A DNA stretch of 7,306 bases from CAVPLU01 sp050012535 (GCA_050012535.1 JBEKGZ010000080.1:1-7306), one strand, 5' to 3'; shown: positions 1-5,571, counted from the stretch's first letter. Translations and numbers: made by a program. The notes: generated by a model not told the origin, from the letters alone.

Positions 1-1388
1 TCTGCCATTGCTTTGATGGTTCCGGCATCTGGCTGCTCTGGGAATTCAGTGTGCATGAAAGGGAAAGTATCCTCCAACTCTGAAGGCACAATCCCGTACG
101 GTGGGCAATACAGGCAGACATGCACCTTTTGACCAAACTCCACACGTTCCATAGACTTGCTTGCTCTATCCTTCGGGCCTCGCCTAGTTGCAGGCATCAG
201 TACCATTGTCGTTGCGGCCTTGGGTTGCTCGTAGTCTCGGACTAGCCTCTCAAGGTACGTGACGTACTCCGGTCTTTGAAGACTCGTTGAGTCGAAGAAG
301 AAGACGCCTTTGCGTTTCGTTGAAGGTGCAGCGTGCGCCAAATGGGATTTGTGCTTTTCGATTCTGCGAAGACCTTCCAGTAGGCTCGGGTGGCCTCGGC
401 ATCTCACTTCGATGAGCTCCCAGAGTCTTCCCTCGGCGATGGCTTCCTTGATTGTCTCAATTTCCTGCAGACAGGCGGACAGATTGTGCTCAGCGAGAAA
501 TCGAGTCCTATCGGTGGGGGGGCGCGATCTAACCTGATCAGGCGTCGAGTTGTCACATGCACTACATCCGCATGGGAAATACTCCATGTCCTCAAGATGT
601 AGAGTGCCAGCGTTGGTCAGGTAGCGACCCCTACGCGCATAGAGTATGTATGCGGCTGAGTCGAACAAGTCGCACCCAAGTGCGACGGCAAATGCAAACA
701 TGAACGGGTGACCAGCGCCAAACAGGTGAAACGGTGCACTCGAGGGGACGTTTGTCTTTGCGGCCAAGATCATGTCGGCCAAGTCTGGGAAGAGGTACTG
801 TTCCATCACTTCGGTTGGGCTTCCAAGGGCGTATATGTCGAATTCTCGCTTGGCCATTTCGCGGGCACTATGAGCAACCAGATCGGGGAACGTTCCTCCC
901 TGTATCGGCCCCACCCAAGCTATGTCTCTCCTTGTTATTGCTTTCTTCGCCTCATCCGCTCTCCTAATAGTCTCTCTGACAGTCTCAGTCGCGCGAGCTT
1001 TGGAAGCCCTCGATCCTGTGGGAAGATCTAGGATAACACCGATGTCGGTCTGAATGGACTCTTGGTATCGAATGACTTCAAGGGGGCTGATCTCGACTTC
1101 CCCGTACCGGAGAATCTGGTAAGCTCCCGAGTCCGTGGCGATGATTCCGGGAAAGTCCAGGAAATCATGTATGTTGGTCACTCCGGTGTTCTCAGATCGT
1201 CGTGATATCAGGTAAGCATTCGTGATTAGGGCTTTGCATCCGAGTCTTTCGAACATCACATGCGGAGGAATCTCTTGGACGAGCGGGTTCACCACAGGAA
1301 GAAGTGCTGGAGTCTCAAGCTTTCCGCTCTTGGTTTCAAGGATCCCTATTCTACCCAGGACATCCCGTCTGCTGATTTCGAAAGACAA
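1..1388 (-). CDS. tgtA: Archaeosine tRNA-guanine transglycosylase, 3' end outside window
   Basis: An open frame of 462 codons runs off position 1 without a stop. TgtA-family enzymes exchange the guanine at position 15 of archaeal tRNA for preQ0, the first tRNA-bound step to archaeosine. Visible in the translation: an N-terminal GRIG..ETPALLPVVNP block (about 12-35), TDSGAYQ (85-91, with D86 matching the catalytic Asp of the DSG motif), VGPIQGG (159-165), and DLFDSAAY (240-247) carrying the nucleophile-type Asp243. Zinc ligands follow: C273, C275, C278 and H301. After the TGT domain (to about 340) an archaeal C-terminal module begins, with FFFDSTS (363-369) and a CPPYGIVPSELE motif near the edge; any PUA domain would lie outside. 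The start is TTG at 1388-1386, since an in-frame TGA sits three codons upstream and no other start precedes the conserved N-terminus. It lies 92 nt downstream of the Lsm gene with no clear TATA box of its own, so co-transcription is likely. Confidence 0.95.
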   Translation of the reverse strand, partial: MSFEISRRDVLGRIGILETKSGKLETPALLPVVNPLVQEIPPHVMFERLGCKALITNAYLISRRSENTGVTNIHDFLDFPGIIATDSGAYQILRYGEVEISPLEVIRYQESIQTDIGVILDLPTGSRASKARATETVRETIRRADEAKKAITRRDIAWVGPIQGGTFPDLVAHSAREMAKREFDIYALGSPTEVMEQYLFPDLADMILAAKTNVPSSAPFHLFGAGHPFMFAFAVALGCDLFDSAAYILYARRGRYLTNAGTLHLEDMEYFPCGCSACDNSTPDQVRSRPPTDRTRFLAEHNLSACLQEIETIKEAIAEGRLWELIEVRCRGHPSLLEGLRRIEKHKSHLAHAAPSTKRKGVFFFDSTSLQRPEYVTYLERLVRDYEQPKAATTMVLMPATRRGPKDRASKSMERVEFGQKVHVCLYCPPYGIVPSELEDTFPFMHTEFPEQPDAGTIKAMA

Positions 1389-1480
1389 TGCACATCATTT
1401 AACAGAATCCATTCGTGTTTCGTGCTAACGAACTCGTCTGATCGCGCTTCCGGTTCAAAGTCTGGTTGCTCGACTTAGCA

Positions 1481-1924
1481 CTAAGTTCCCTTGGGGTGTT
1501 CCTTCATGAATTCTTCGTAGACTTTCTGGACTCTTTCTGCGGCAGGTCCTGACCCTTCGATAAGGCCTTTTTCGCCCAATCGTATCTTGTCCATGACTAC
1601 AATGACGCCTGCTCCTTCGACTAGCCTAACCATTCTTGGGAAGACTCGCTCGATTCTATCGGCGAGTGCCTGCAAGGCAAATGGTCTCTCGACACTGTAC
1701 ATCTGAGCGATGGATCGTCCGGTGATGAATAGCTTGTGGGCGGTCTTACCTGACTCATCAGTGCAATCTGAAATGCACAAAGTGAGCGTGTCCGTATCCA
1801 CCCCGGAGAGAATGCCCGTATATCTCTTGCCGCTATTAGTCTCAACAACGATTGATTTCTGAAGGAGAAGCGCAAGCTCCTCGGAGAACTTTCTGTCCGC
1901 AGCTGAAGACAAACTGACCACCAC
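1481..1924 (-). CDS. Lsm (Sm-like) RNA-binding protein with C-terminal extension
   Basis: A 147-residue protein. The first half is an Sm fold: an N-terminal helix (about 12-22), an Sm1-type segment (24-53) including SGKRYTGILSGVDTDTL, and an Sm2-like segment with ITGRSI (67-72). Residues about 82-147 form an extra alpha/beta region (LADRIERVFPRMVRLVEGAGVI and following) absent from minimal archaeal SmAP1/2 proteins. This architecture matches the longer SmAP3-like group of TACK archaea. Sm proteins form rings, usually heptamers, that bind U-rich single-stranded RNA; the target here cannot be read from sequence. The start used is GTG at 1924, followed directly by a second GTG; a TTG at codon 5 is another possibility. 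The stop of the zinc ribbon gene lies 19 nt upstream and tgtA follows, so it sits inside an RNA-related operon. Confidence 0.9.
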   Translation of the reverse strand: MVVSLSSAADRKFSEELALLLQKSIVVETNSGKRYTGILSGVDTDTLTLCISDCTDESGKTAHKLFITGRSIAQMYSVERPFALQALADRIERVFPRMVRLVEGAGVIVVMDKIRLGEKGLIEGSGPAAERVQKVYEEFMKEHPKGT

Positions 1925-1943
1925 AGATACTCACGTGAGGGCG

Positions 1944-2192
1944 TTAAAAGCCTGTGCCGATCTGATTTTGGTATTCGCTTGCTCTTACCGGTTCAGATCT
2001 GCCTTGCCGCTTAGAACGAAGGATCGAGCGTGCCTCTTCGAGGTCGCTCGTCACCCAAAGAACCTCGGTCTTCATGAGGTTCATCTTGGTTCCGCAATAG
2101 GGACATTGCCTGGTTTTCCTCCCCTGTCGTGCAAGTAGGAGCCCTCGGCACTTGGAGCATGCTACCACAAGGTAGGTCTTCTTCAATTTCAA
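1944..2192 (-). CDS. Small zinc ribbon protein (DUF5817/DUF1922-like)
   Basis: An 82-residue protein with one four-cysteine zinc ribbon: C12-x2-C15 and C30-x2-C33 in the context VVACSKCRGLLLA and CPYCGTKM. A basic, probably helical segment follows (EEARSILRSKRQ, about 53-63), then a polar tail. The layout, with a beta strand leading into the first CxxC and an EAR..R helix after a short strand, resembles small archaeal zinc ribbon proteins of unknown function (DUF5817/DUF1922-like); the family name is from memory and unchecked. No catalytic residues are apparent, so a nucleic-acid or protein-binding role is only inference. The start is TTG at 2192, just after an in-frame TGA, with another TTG two codons later. 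The preceding kinase stops 3 nt upstream, which implies translational coupling. A GAGTGAT stretch overlapping the kinase stop could act as ribosome binding site. Confidence 0.8.
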   Translation of the reverse strand: MKLKKTYLVVACSKCRGLLLARQGRKTRQCPYCGTKMNLMKTEVLWVTSDLEEARSILRSKRQGRSEPVRASEYQNQIGTGF

Positions 2193-2195
2193 TCA

Positions 2196-2798
2196 TCACT
2201 CAAAGTAACTGGCCAAGATCCCTTTGCGTTTCAGACTCAACAGCCAATTCACTCTTGGTTGCCTCTGAATTCGCTTCTTGTGCATTTCCTTCATGATCAG
2301 CTGAAGCACGTGGCTAGGGGTCTTCTCTGTAGTATCGATCTCTACGATCTTCTCCAACCCATAATTCTGTACTGCGTCCCACAGACAGATGTCAAGGATC
2401 TCGGCTTGTAGGTTCTCGCTGATCTTGGATTTCGACCATCGTTTGCGTTCGAGTCGCCGTTGCAGAACGACCGGATCACAACGCAGAACAATTGCTCTAA
2501 CGAGTTTGGGCACGATACCGATTTCTGGAGCTATATGGCTGTCAATCACTAGTCCGTGGTCGGCTCGTGAGGCGCGGTCATACAGCGCCTTGCGGAGTCT
2601 TGCAAGAGAGACTGTGCGTGTTCTCCTCTTCTCGTCGTATGCATAATCTATGGATTTGCGTCTAAGCAAGTTCTTGGGGTTGACGTAGCAGGCTCGCAGC
2701 TCCGTCGCAAGGAGGCGACTGACGGTCGTTTTTCCTGTCCCTGGTGTGCCTGTAATGAGAATTGCCGTTCCTTTCCTGAGTTCTGGCAACCAGTTCAC
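2196..2798 (-). CDS. Fap7/AK6-type adenylate kinase-like NTPase
   Basis: A 200-residue P-loop kinase. It has a Walker A GTPGTGKTT at 17-25, a DSH triad (D86-S-H88) matching the DxH Walker B variant of Fap7/hCINAP/AK6, and an ERKRWSKSKISENLQAEI region matching the LID and the EN..AE signature of this group. The C-terminal segment VNWL..LKRKG...YF also fits archaeal members. Fap7 proteins act as adenylate kinase/ATPase and, in eukaryotes and some archaea, help small ribosomal subunit maturation through a uS11 (Rps14) contact; that role is transferred by family. The start is GTG at 2798. An alternative TTG lies three codons in, and most relatives begin close to the ILITG strand. There is no obvious Shine-Dalgarno. 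The start lies only 13 nt after the 3' end of the tRNA-Glu gene, so its promoter is probably that of the tRNA. Confidence 0.9.
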   Translation of the reverse strand: MNWLPELRKGTAILITGTPGTGKTTVSRLLATELRACYVNPKNLLRRKSIDYAYDEKRRTRTVSLARLRKALYDRASRADHGLVIDSHIAPEIGIVPKLVRAIVLRCDPVVLQRRLERKRWSKSKISENLQAEILDICLWDAVQNYGLEKIVEIDTTEKTPSHVLQLIMKEMHKKRIQRQPRVNWLLSLKRKGILASYFE

Positions 2799-2829
2799 GT
2801 TTGTACTAGCTTGGTGCTCCGGGCGGGAT

Positions 2830-2856
2830 TTTCATGATCTGTCTTGTTTGATCATT
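2830..2856 (-). other. tRNA-Glu intron 3 (T-loop, 58/59), strict bulge-helix-bulge
   Basis: A 27-nt intron inside the T-loop with a textbook motif. The outer helix is the T-stem GCGGG/CCCGC, the central 4-bp helix is TTCA (2861-2858) with TGAA (2834-2831), and the two 3-nt bulges are AAA (2857-2855) and AAT (2830-2828). The inner helix is TGATC (2854-2850) with GATCA (2839-2835), closed by a 10-nt loop. Cutting after the first base of each bulge rebuilds the standard TTCAAAT T-loop. Confidence 0.9.
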
Positions 2857-2876
2857 TTGAACCCGCGTCGCTGGCT

Positions 2877-2893
2877 TTCTCCGACTTGCGTCG
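2877..2893 (-). other. tRNA-Glu intron 2 (anticodon loop, 37/38)
   Basis: A 17-nt intron, CGACGCAAGTCGGAGAA, at the canonical position after G37. It forms CGAC/GTCG closed by a GCAA tetraloop. Its GAGA (2881-2878) pairs with TCTC of the anticodon loop (2898-2895), giving the 4-bp central helix over the anticodon. The outer bulge is only AA opposite C32 and the inner bulge is one G, so the motif is a relaxed form. The boundary at A38 rests on restoring a 7-nt loop. Confidence 0.8.
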
Positions 2894-2904
2894 CGAGAGG
2901 CCAG

Positions 2905-2922
2905 CATACTCTCGGTGCCGCG
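2905..2922 (-). other. tRNA-Glu intron 1 (D-arm/anticodon-stem junction, 26/27)
   Basis: An 18-nt insert between G26 and C27. The D-loop/exon GGTC (2931-2928) pairs with GGCC (2902-2899), and a 4-bp central helix forms between ATGC (2927-2924) and GTAT (2909-2906, one G-U). The bulges are GCG on the exon 1 side and GCT on the exon 2 side. Cutting after the first base of each bulge gives exactly the mature junction G26-CTGGC. The inner side has no good helix, so this is a relaxed bulge-helix-loop. Because both bulges begin with G, placement at 25/26 yields the same mature RNA. Confidence 0.8.
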
Positions 2923-2961
2923 CGCATGACCGGGCTATACTACCGGAGCACTGTCGGTTTA

Positions 2962-2971
2962 CGAGGCCTCG
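2962..2971. repeat. 10-bp palindrome upstream of tRNA-Glu
   Basis: CGAGGCCTCG is perfectly self-complementary and lies between the TATA-like element and the tRNA 5' end (2949). It could be a protein-binding site or chance in a GC-rich patch. The rest of the 2950-3080 gap shows no gene or T-rich terminator that I can support. Confidence 0.35.
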
Positions 2972-2976
2972 CGGCC

Positions 2977-2986
2977 TTTCTTAAAG
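2977..2986 (-). promoter_or_regulatory. TATA-like box for tRNA-Glu and downstream operon
   Basis: On the minus strand CTTTAAGAAA is an A/T-rich archaeal TATA-type element, 28-37 nt upstream of the first base of tRNA-Glu. With a start site about 25 nt downstream, the transcript would have a short 5' leader. No other TATA-like site lies between it and the kinase start, so it may drive the kinase and following genes too. Assignment is by position and composition only. Confidence 0.55.
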
Positions 2987-3080
2987 GCTTGCATCAGAAG
3001 GATTGTCCTGAGCGACACTCCGTCGGAAACCCCACTGCAACCCATCCGATATTGCTGACGAGTCACTGAGGTAGTCTGGA

Positions 3081-4718
3081 CTAGTACTCAGGCATCCCTC
3101 CGCCGGGGCCGCCCTGTGGAGGTGGGGTTGGCGGAGGCTTTGCTGCAGCAATCACATCGTCGATTCTAAGGATCATTGAGGCCGCTTCTGTCGCAGATTT
3201 GATGGCTTGTTCCTTGACCTTGACGGGCTCGAGGACTCCGTTCTTCAGCATGTCTCTTGTTCCGCCTTTGAAGACATCGACGCCCTGCCAGAGTCCTCCC
3301 TTCTTTTCGTGAGCCGACCGCAAGTCAACCATGATGTCAATTGGATCAAGTCCGGCATTCTCTGCTAGCGTTCTGGGGACGATTTCCATAGAGTCAGCGA
3401 ACGCCTCGATAGCCAGTTGTTCTCTTCCTCCTACCTTCTTTGCGTAATCTCTGATTCTCTTTGACAATTCCTCTTCGATCGCTCCGCCTCCCGCTACAAC
3501 CTTGTTCTTGGTGATCACGTCTGCGACGACGGAAAGCGAGTCGTTCAGGGCGCGCTCGGCTTCGTCAACTAGCCTCTCCAATCCGGCTCGTATGAGTATC
3601 GCGACCGATCTTGGGTTCTTGCACCCTTCGATGAAGACCATCTTGTCATCACCGAGTTTACGTTCCTCGACTAGGCCCGCGGATCCGAGGTCGCTGTCCC
3701 TGAGATCATCGAGATTGGTGACGACTTTTCCACCTGTCGCTCTAGCCAGCTTTTCCATGTCGGATTTCTTGATTCTTCTGGCGGCGAGGATTCCTTCCTT
3801 AGCGAGGAAGTGCTGAGTGGTATCGTCTATTCCCTTTTGGCACATCACCACGTTTGCTTTTGCGGCCTTTATTTTGTCCACCATGTCCTTCATCATCTTG
3901 GTCTCTTCGTCCAAGAACGCTTTCATCTGTGTTGGGTCGTTGATTCTGATCTCGGCGCTGATTTCGGTCTTCTCGATCTCCAGTGCGCAGTCTAGTAGTG
4001 CGATTCTTGCATTCTTCACGGACTTCGGCATGCCCGGGTGGACGACTTCCTTGTCTACTATGATTCCCTTGACGAGTTCTGTGTCTAGGAGGCTCTTTCC
4101 CTCTTTCTTAGTGAGTTGTATGTTGTCGATGTCGGCGGTCCATTCTGTGCCTCGCTTCTCAGCCACCAGTCTAACAGCCTCGATCGAGATGTCTGCGAAG
4201 TGTTCTCTTGCTGCGCCGAGTCCTTTGCTGTGCATCGATGTCATGGCAACTTTCTTGAGCGCGGCCTTGTCATCCGGCTCAACAGTTAGAGATATCTCGC
4301 TGAGCACCTGCATGGCTTTCTCGGCACCCTTCTTGTATCCCGCAACTATGACCGTGGGGTGAATTTCATCGTCGAGGAGGGTCTCTGCACGCTTCAGCAG
4401 ATCTCCTGCGATGATCACGGCAGTGGTTGTGCCGTCACCAACCTCATCGTCCTGTGTCTTTGCGACCTCAACCATCATCTTTGCTGCAGGGTTTTGGACA
4501 TCAATCTCATCCAAGACGGTTGCTCCATCATTGGTGACAGTCACATCGCCTAAGCTGTCAACGAGCATCTTGTCCATTCCCCTAGGACCGAGGGTGCTCT
4601 TCACAACCTCTGCGACTGTACGCGCAGCAGTCATGTTCGATCTTTGAGCGTCTCTACCTCTGTTCCGCGAGGAACCCTCCTTCAGCACAAGCACGGGTTG
4701 TCCGCCAAGATACGCCAA
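3081..4718 (-). CDS. ths: Thermosome subunit (group II chaperonin)
   Basis: A 545-residue subunit of the ATP-driven double-ring chaperonin that folds cytosolic proteins. The N-terminus AYLGGQPVLVLKEGSSR is the family start. Visible motifs: GPRGMD (44-49), NDGAT (63-67) and GDGTTT (94-99) of the ATP site, GGGAIEEELS in the C-terminal equatorial half, VDLRSAHEKKGG further on, and a Pro/Gly-rich tail ending GGGMPEY. Length matches the usual 540-550. The start is TTG at 4718: it places the conserved N-terminus at residue 2, follows a GGAGG by 8 nt, and lies about 50 nt downstream of a TATA-like element. Extending to the TTG at 4766 would add 16 unconserved residues and start inside that element. 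It is divergent from the PAC2 gene. Only one paralogue is in view, so whether the ring is mixed cannot be told. Confidence 0.97.
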   Translation of the reverse strand: MAYLGGQPVLVLKEGSSRNRGRDAQRSNMTAARTVAEVVKSTLGPRGMDKMLVDSLGDVTVTNDGATVLDEIDVQNPAAKMMVEVAKTQDDEVGDGTTTAVIIAGDLLKRAETLLDDEIHPTVIVAGYKKGAEKAMQVLSEISLTVEPDDKAALKKVAMTSMHSKGLGAAREHFADISIEAVRLVAEKRGTEWTADIDNIQLTKKEGKSLLDTELVKGIIVDKEVVHPGMPKSVKNARIALLDCALEIEKTEISAEIRINDPTQMKAFLDEETKMMKDMVDKIKAAKANVVMCQKGIDDTTQHFLAKEGILAARRIKKSDMEKLARATGGKVVTNLDDLRDSDLGSAGLVEERKLGDDKMVFIEGCKNPRSVAILIRAGLERLVDEAERALNDSLSVVADVITKNKVVAGGGAIEEELSKRIRDYAKKVGGREQLAIEAFADSMEIVPRTLAENAGLDPIDIMVDLRSAHEKKGGLWQGVDVFKGGTRDMLKNGVLEPVKVKEQAIKSATEAASMILRIDDVIAAAKPPPTPPPQGGPGGGMPEY

Positions 4719-4726
4719 GTCATCAT

Positions 4727-4731
4727 CCTCC
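4727..4731 (-). promoter_or_regulatory. Shine-Dalgarno of thermosome gene
   Basis: GGAGG on the minus strand, 8 nt before the TTG at 4718. It decides the start: it lies inside the 48-nt in-frame extension and points to the second, conserved start. Confidence 0.85.
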
Positions 4732-4764
4732 AAATAGAATGGAATGATAGGGCCAGAAAGGGTC

Positions 4765-4772
4765 AATAAAAG
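4765..4772 (-). promoter_or_regulatory. TATA-like box of thermosome gene
   Basis: CTTTTATT on the minus strand, about 47-54 nt upstream of the TTG start. A start site near 4740 would give a short leader carrying the GGAGG. It shares the divergent 4719-4869 spacer with the PAC2 promoter. Confidence 0.6.
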
Positions 4773-4817
4773 TCTTACCGATTACTTGCCAAATCGAACT
4801 TTCATGGAGTTACGGCA

Positions 4818-4828
4818 GGTTTTTAGCC
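4818..4828 (+). promoter_or_regulatory. TATA-like box of PAC2-family gene
   Basis: GGTTTTTAGCC, about 42-52 nt upstream of the ATG at 4870, implies a leader of roughly 20 nt. This is a positional and compositional call. No strong Shine-Dalgarno precedes the ATG; GCTGAT is the nearest candidate. Confidence 0.5.
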
Positions 4829-4869
4829 AGACTTCAGGGTATCCGCTCTGGAACCTATAGCTGATACTC

Positions 4870-5571
4870 ATGCCGATATCATTGAATGTCCACGGGAACG
4901 GTTTCAGAAACTGCACTCTGATGACCGGATTTCACGGAATTGGATCAACAGGGTACATTGCTATCTCGTACCTGGTACACTCGCTCCAAGCGAAGCGGAT
5001 AGGTTTCGTTGATGTCGCCCACCCTCCGCCATTCGTCTCAACAGCTGAAGAGGGTTTGGTCACACCGTTCGAGGTCTTCCGGAAGGGTAGATTGGTCTTT
5101 GTCAAGCTTGAGTTTGCTCCTCACAGGACTGAAGAGTCTGAGTTCGCCAAGGTGCTCGCTCGCTGGACAATGAGTCAGAAATTCAAAGATGCTGTGTTGG
5201 TCGGAGGTTTGGACTCAGGCCTCAAGACTGGAAAGCAGAAAGTCAGAATAGTGCCGACAAGGGCATACCTAACGAGGAGGAACGGTTTCAAGTATCCGAC
5301 CCTGGAGCCGGGCTTGTTCGTCTATGGGCAGCTTGCAGTAATGTTGAGTGAGTTCGAGATGCGTGACTTCCCTGCGATAGCGATTCTTCCATATGCCTCT
5401 GCTGCAGCCGCAGATCCTTCGGCAGCAGCGGTCGCGGTCAAGACCATCTGTAAAGCCTATGGGATCAAGGTCGACGTTACTGATCTTGAAGAAGGCGCCA
5501 AGGATATCGAAGAAGAATTCGAGAAGAGAATGAAGCAGACATCCAAGTCCTTGCAAAGCATGTATGGATGA
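4870..5571 (+). CDS. PAC2-family proteasome assembly chaperone-like protein
   Basis: A 233-residue soluble protein of the PAC2 (proteasome assembly chaperone) family. It shows the opening strand and glycine loop LMTGFHGIGSTGYIAISYLV (17-36), an AKRIGFVDV..PPPFVS block (41-57), a central VLVGGLDSG (109-117), the Ala-rich FPAIAILPYASAAAADPSAA (about 168-187) and a charged C-terminal helix (about 206-230). The last three residues are M-Y-G, fitting the hydrophobic-Tyr-X (HbYX) tail that docks into alpha-ring pockets of the 20S proteasome. Archaeal PbaA/PbaB proteins of this family have been described as proteasome chaperone or activator homologues, and this one resembles PbaB in having such a tail. 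That role is inferred; no proteasome gene is in the window. Starts at ATG, divergent from the thermosome gene. Confidence 0.88.
   Translation: MPISLNVHGNGFRNCTLMTGFHGIGSTGYIAISYLVHSLQAKRIGFVDVAHPPPFVSTAEEGLVTPFEVFRKGRLVFVKLEFAPHRTEESEFAKVLARWTMSQKFKDAVLVGGLDSGLKTGKQKVRIVPTRAYLTRRNGFKYPTLEPGLFVYGQLAVMLSEFEMRDFPAIAILPYASAAAADPSAAAVAVKTICKAYGIKVDVTDLEEGAKDIEEEFEKRMKQTSKSLQSMYG

Larger units (their letters stand above)
2812..2949 (-). tRNA. trnE-CTC: tRNA-Glu (CTC) with three introns
   Basis: A 138-nt precursor folds to a 76-nt tRNA when three introns (18, 17 and 27 nt) are removed. Acceptor stem: GCTCCGG (2949-2943) pairs all 7 bp with CCGGAGC (2822-2816), then A73 (2815) and an encoded CCA (2814-2812). 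D-stem GTAT (2940-2937) pairs with ATGC (2927-2924); the D-loop holds A14, G15 and the G18-G19 pair. Anticodon stem: CTGGC (2904-2900) with GCCAG (2875-2871). Anticodon loop: CTCTCG plus A38, giving T33 and anticodon CTC (2897-2895). Variable region CGAC; T-stem GCGGG (2866-2862) with CCCGC (2827-2823); spliced T-loop TTCAAAT. Arm lengths, U8, T33, G15/C48, G18G19 and TTC are as expected. Position 21 is C rather than the usual A, the one clear deviation. Exon and intron lengths sum exactly to the span. G15 is the site TgtA modifies. General tRNA finders may miss it because an intron splits the T-loop. Confidence 0.93.

Noticed and set aside
310..1478. Several short plus-strand open frames across the first 1.5 kb.
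   Set aside because: They are shadows of the minus-strand tgtA, which runs uninterrupted through the region with conserved catalytic residues.
1422..1481. A 7-bp inverted repeat (GTGCTAA / TTAGCAC) spanning the Lsm-tgtA gap, with a CCGGTTCAAAG stretch that hints at a tRNA T-arm.
   Set aside because: The 60-nt span is too short for a tRNA, the T-stem does not pair correctly around TTCAAAG, and no CCA or anticodon arm forms. A single 7-bp repeat at this distance is plausible by chance.
2180..2205. GTGATGA resembling a C/D box sRNA box C on the minus strand.
   Set aside because: No matching box D (CTGA) at suitable spacing; the segment is the kinase stop/zinc ribbon start junction.
2893..2949. 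Possibility that the tRNA is a pseudogene or a split-tRNA half.
   Set aside because: Both halves are contiguous on one strand, all stems pair, and intron removal restores normal loop lengths and an encoded CCA.
2746..3069. A 107-codon plus-strand open frame covering the gap between kinase and thermosome.
   Set aside because: It overlaps the kinase start and the entire tRNA-Glu on the opposite strand; the tRNA structure explains this segment.
3817..4362. A 181-codon open frame on the plus strand.
   Set aside because: It lies wholly antisense to the thermosome coding region, has a biased composition typical of a complementary frame and no recognisable domain.
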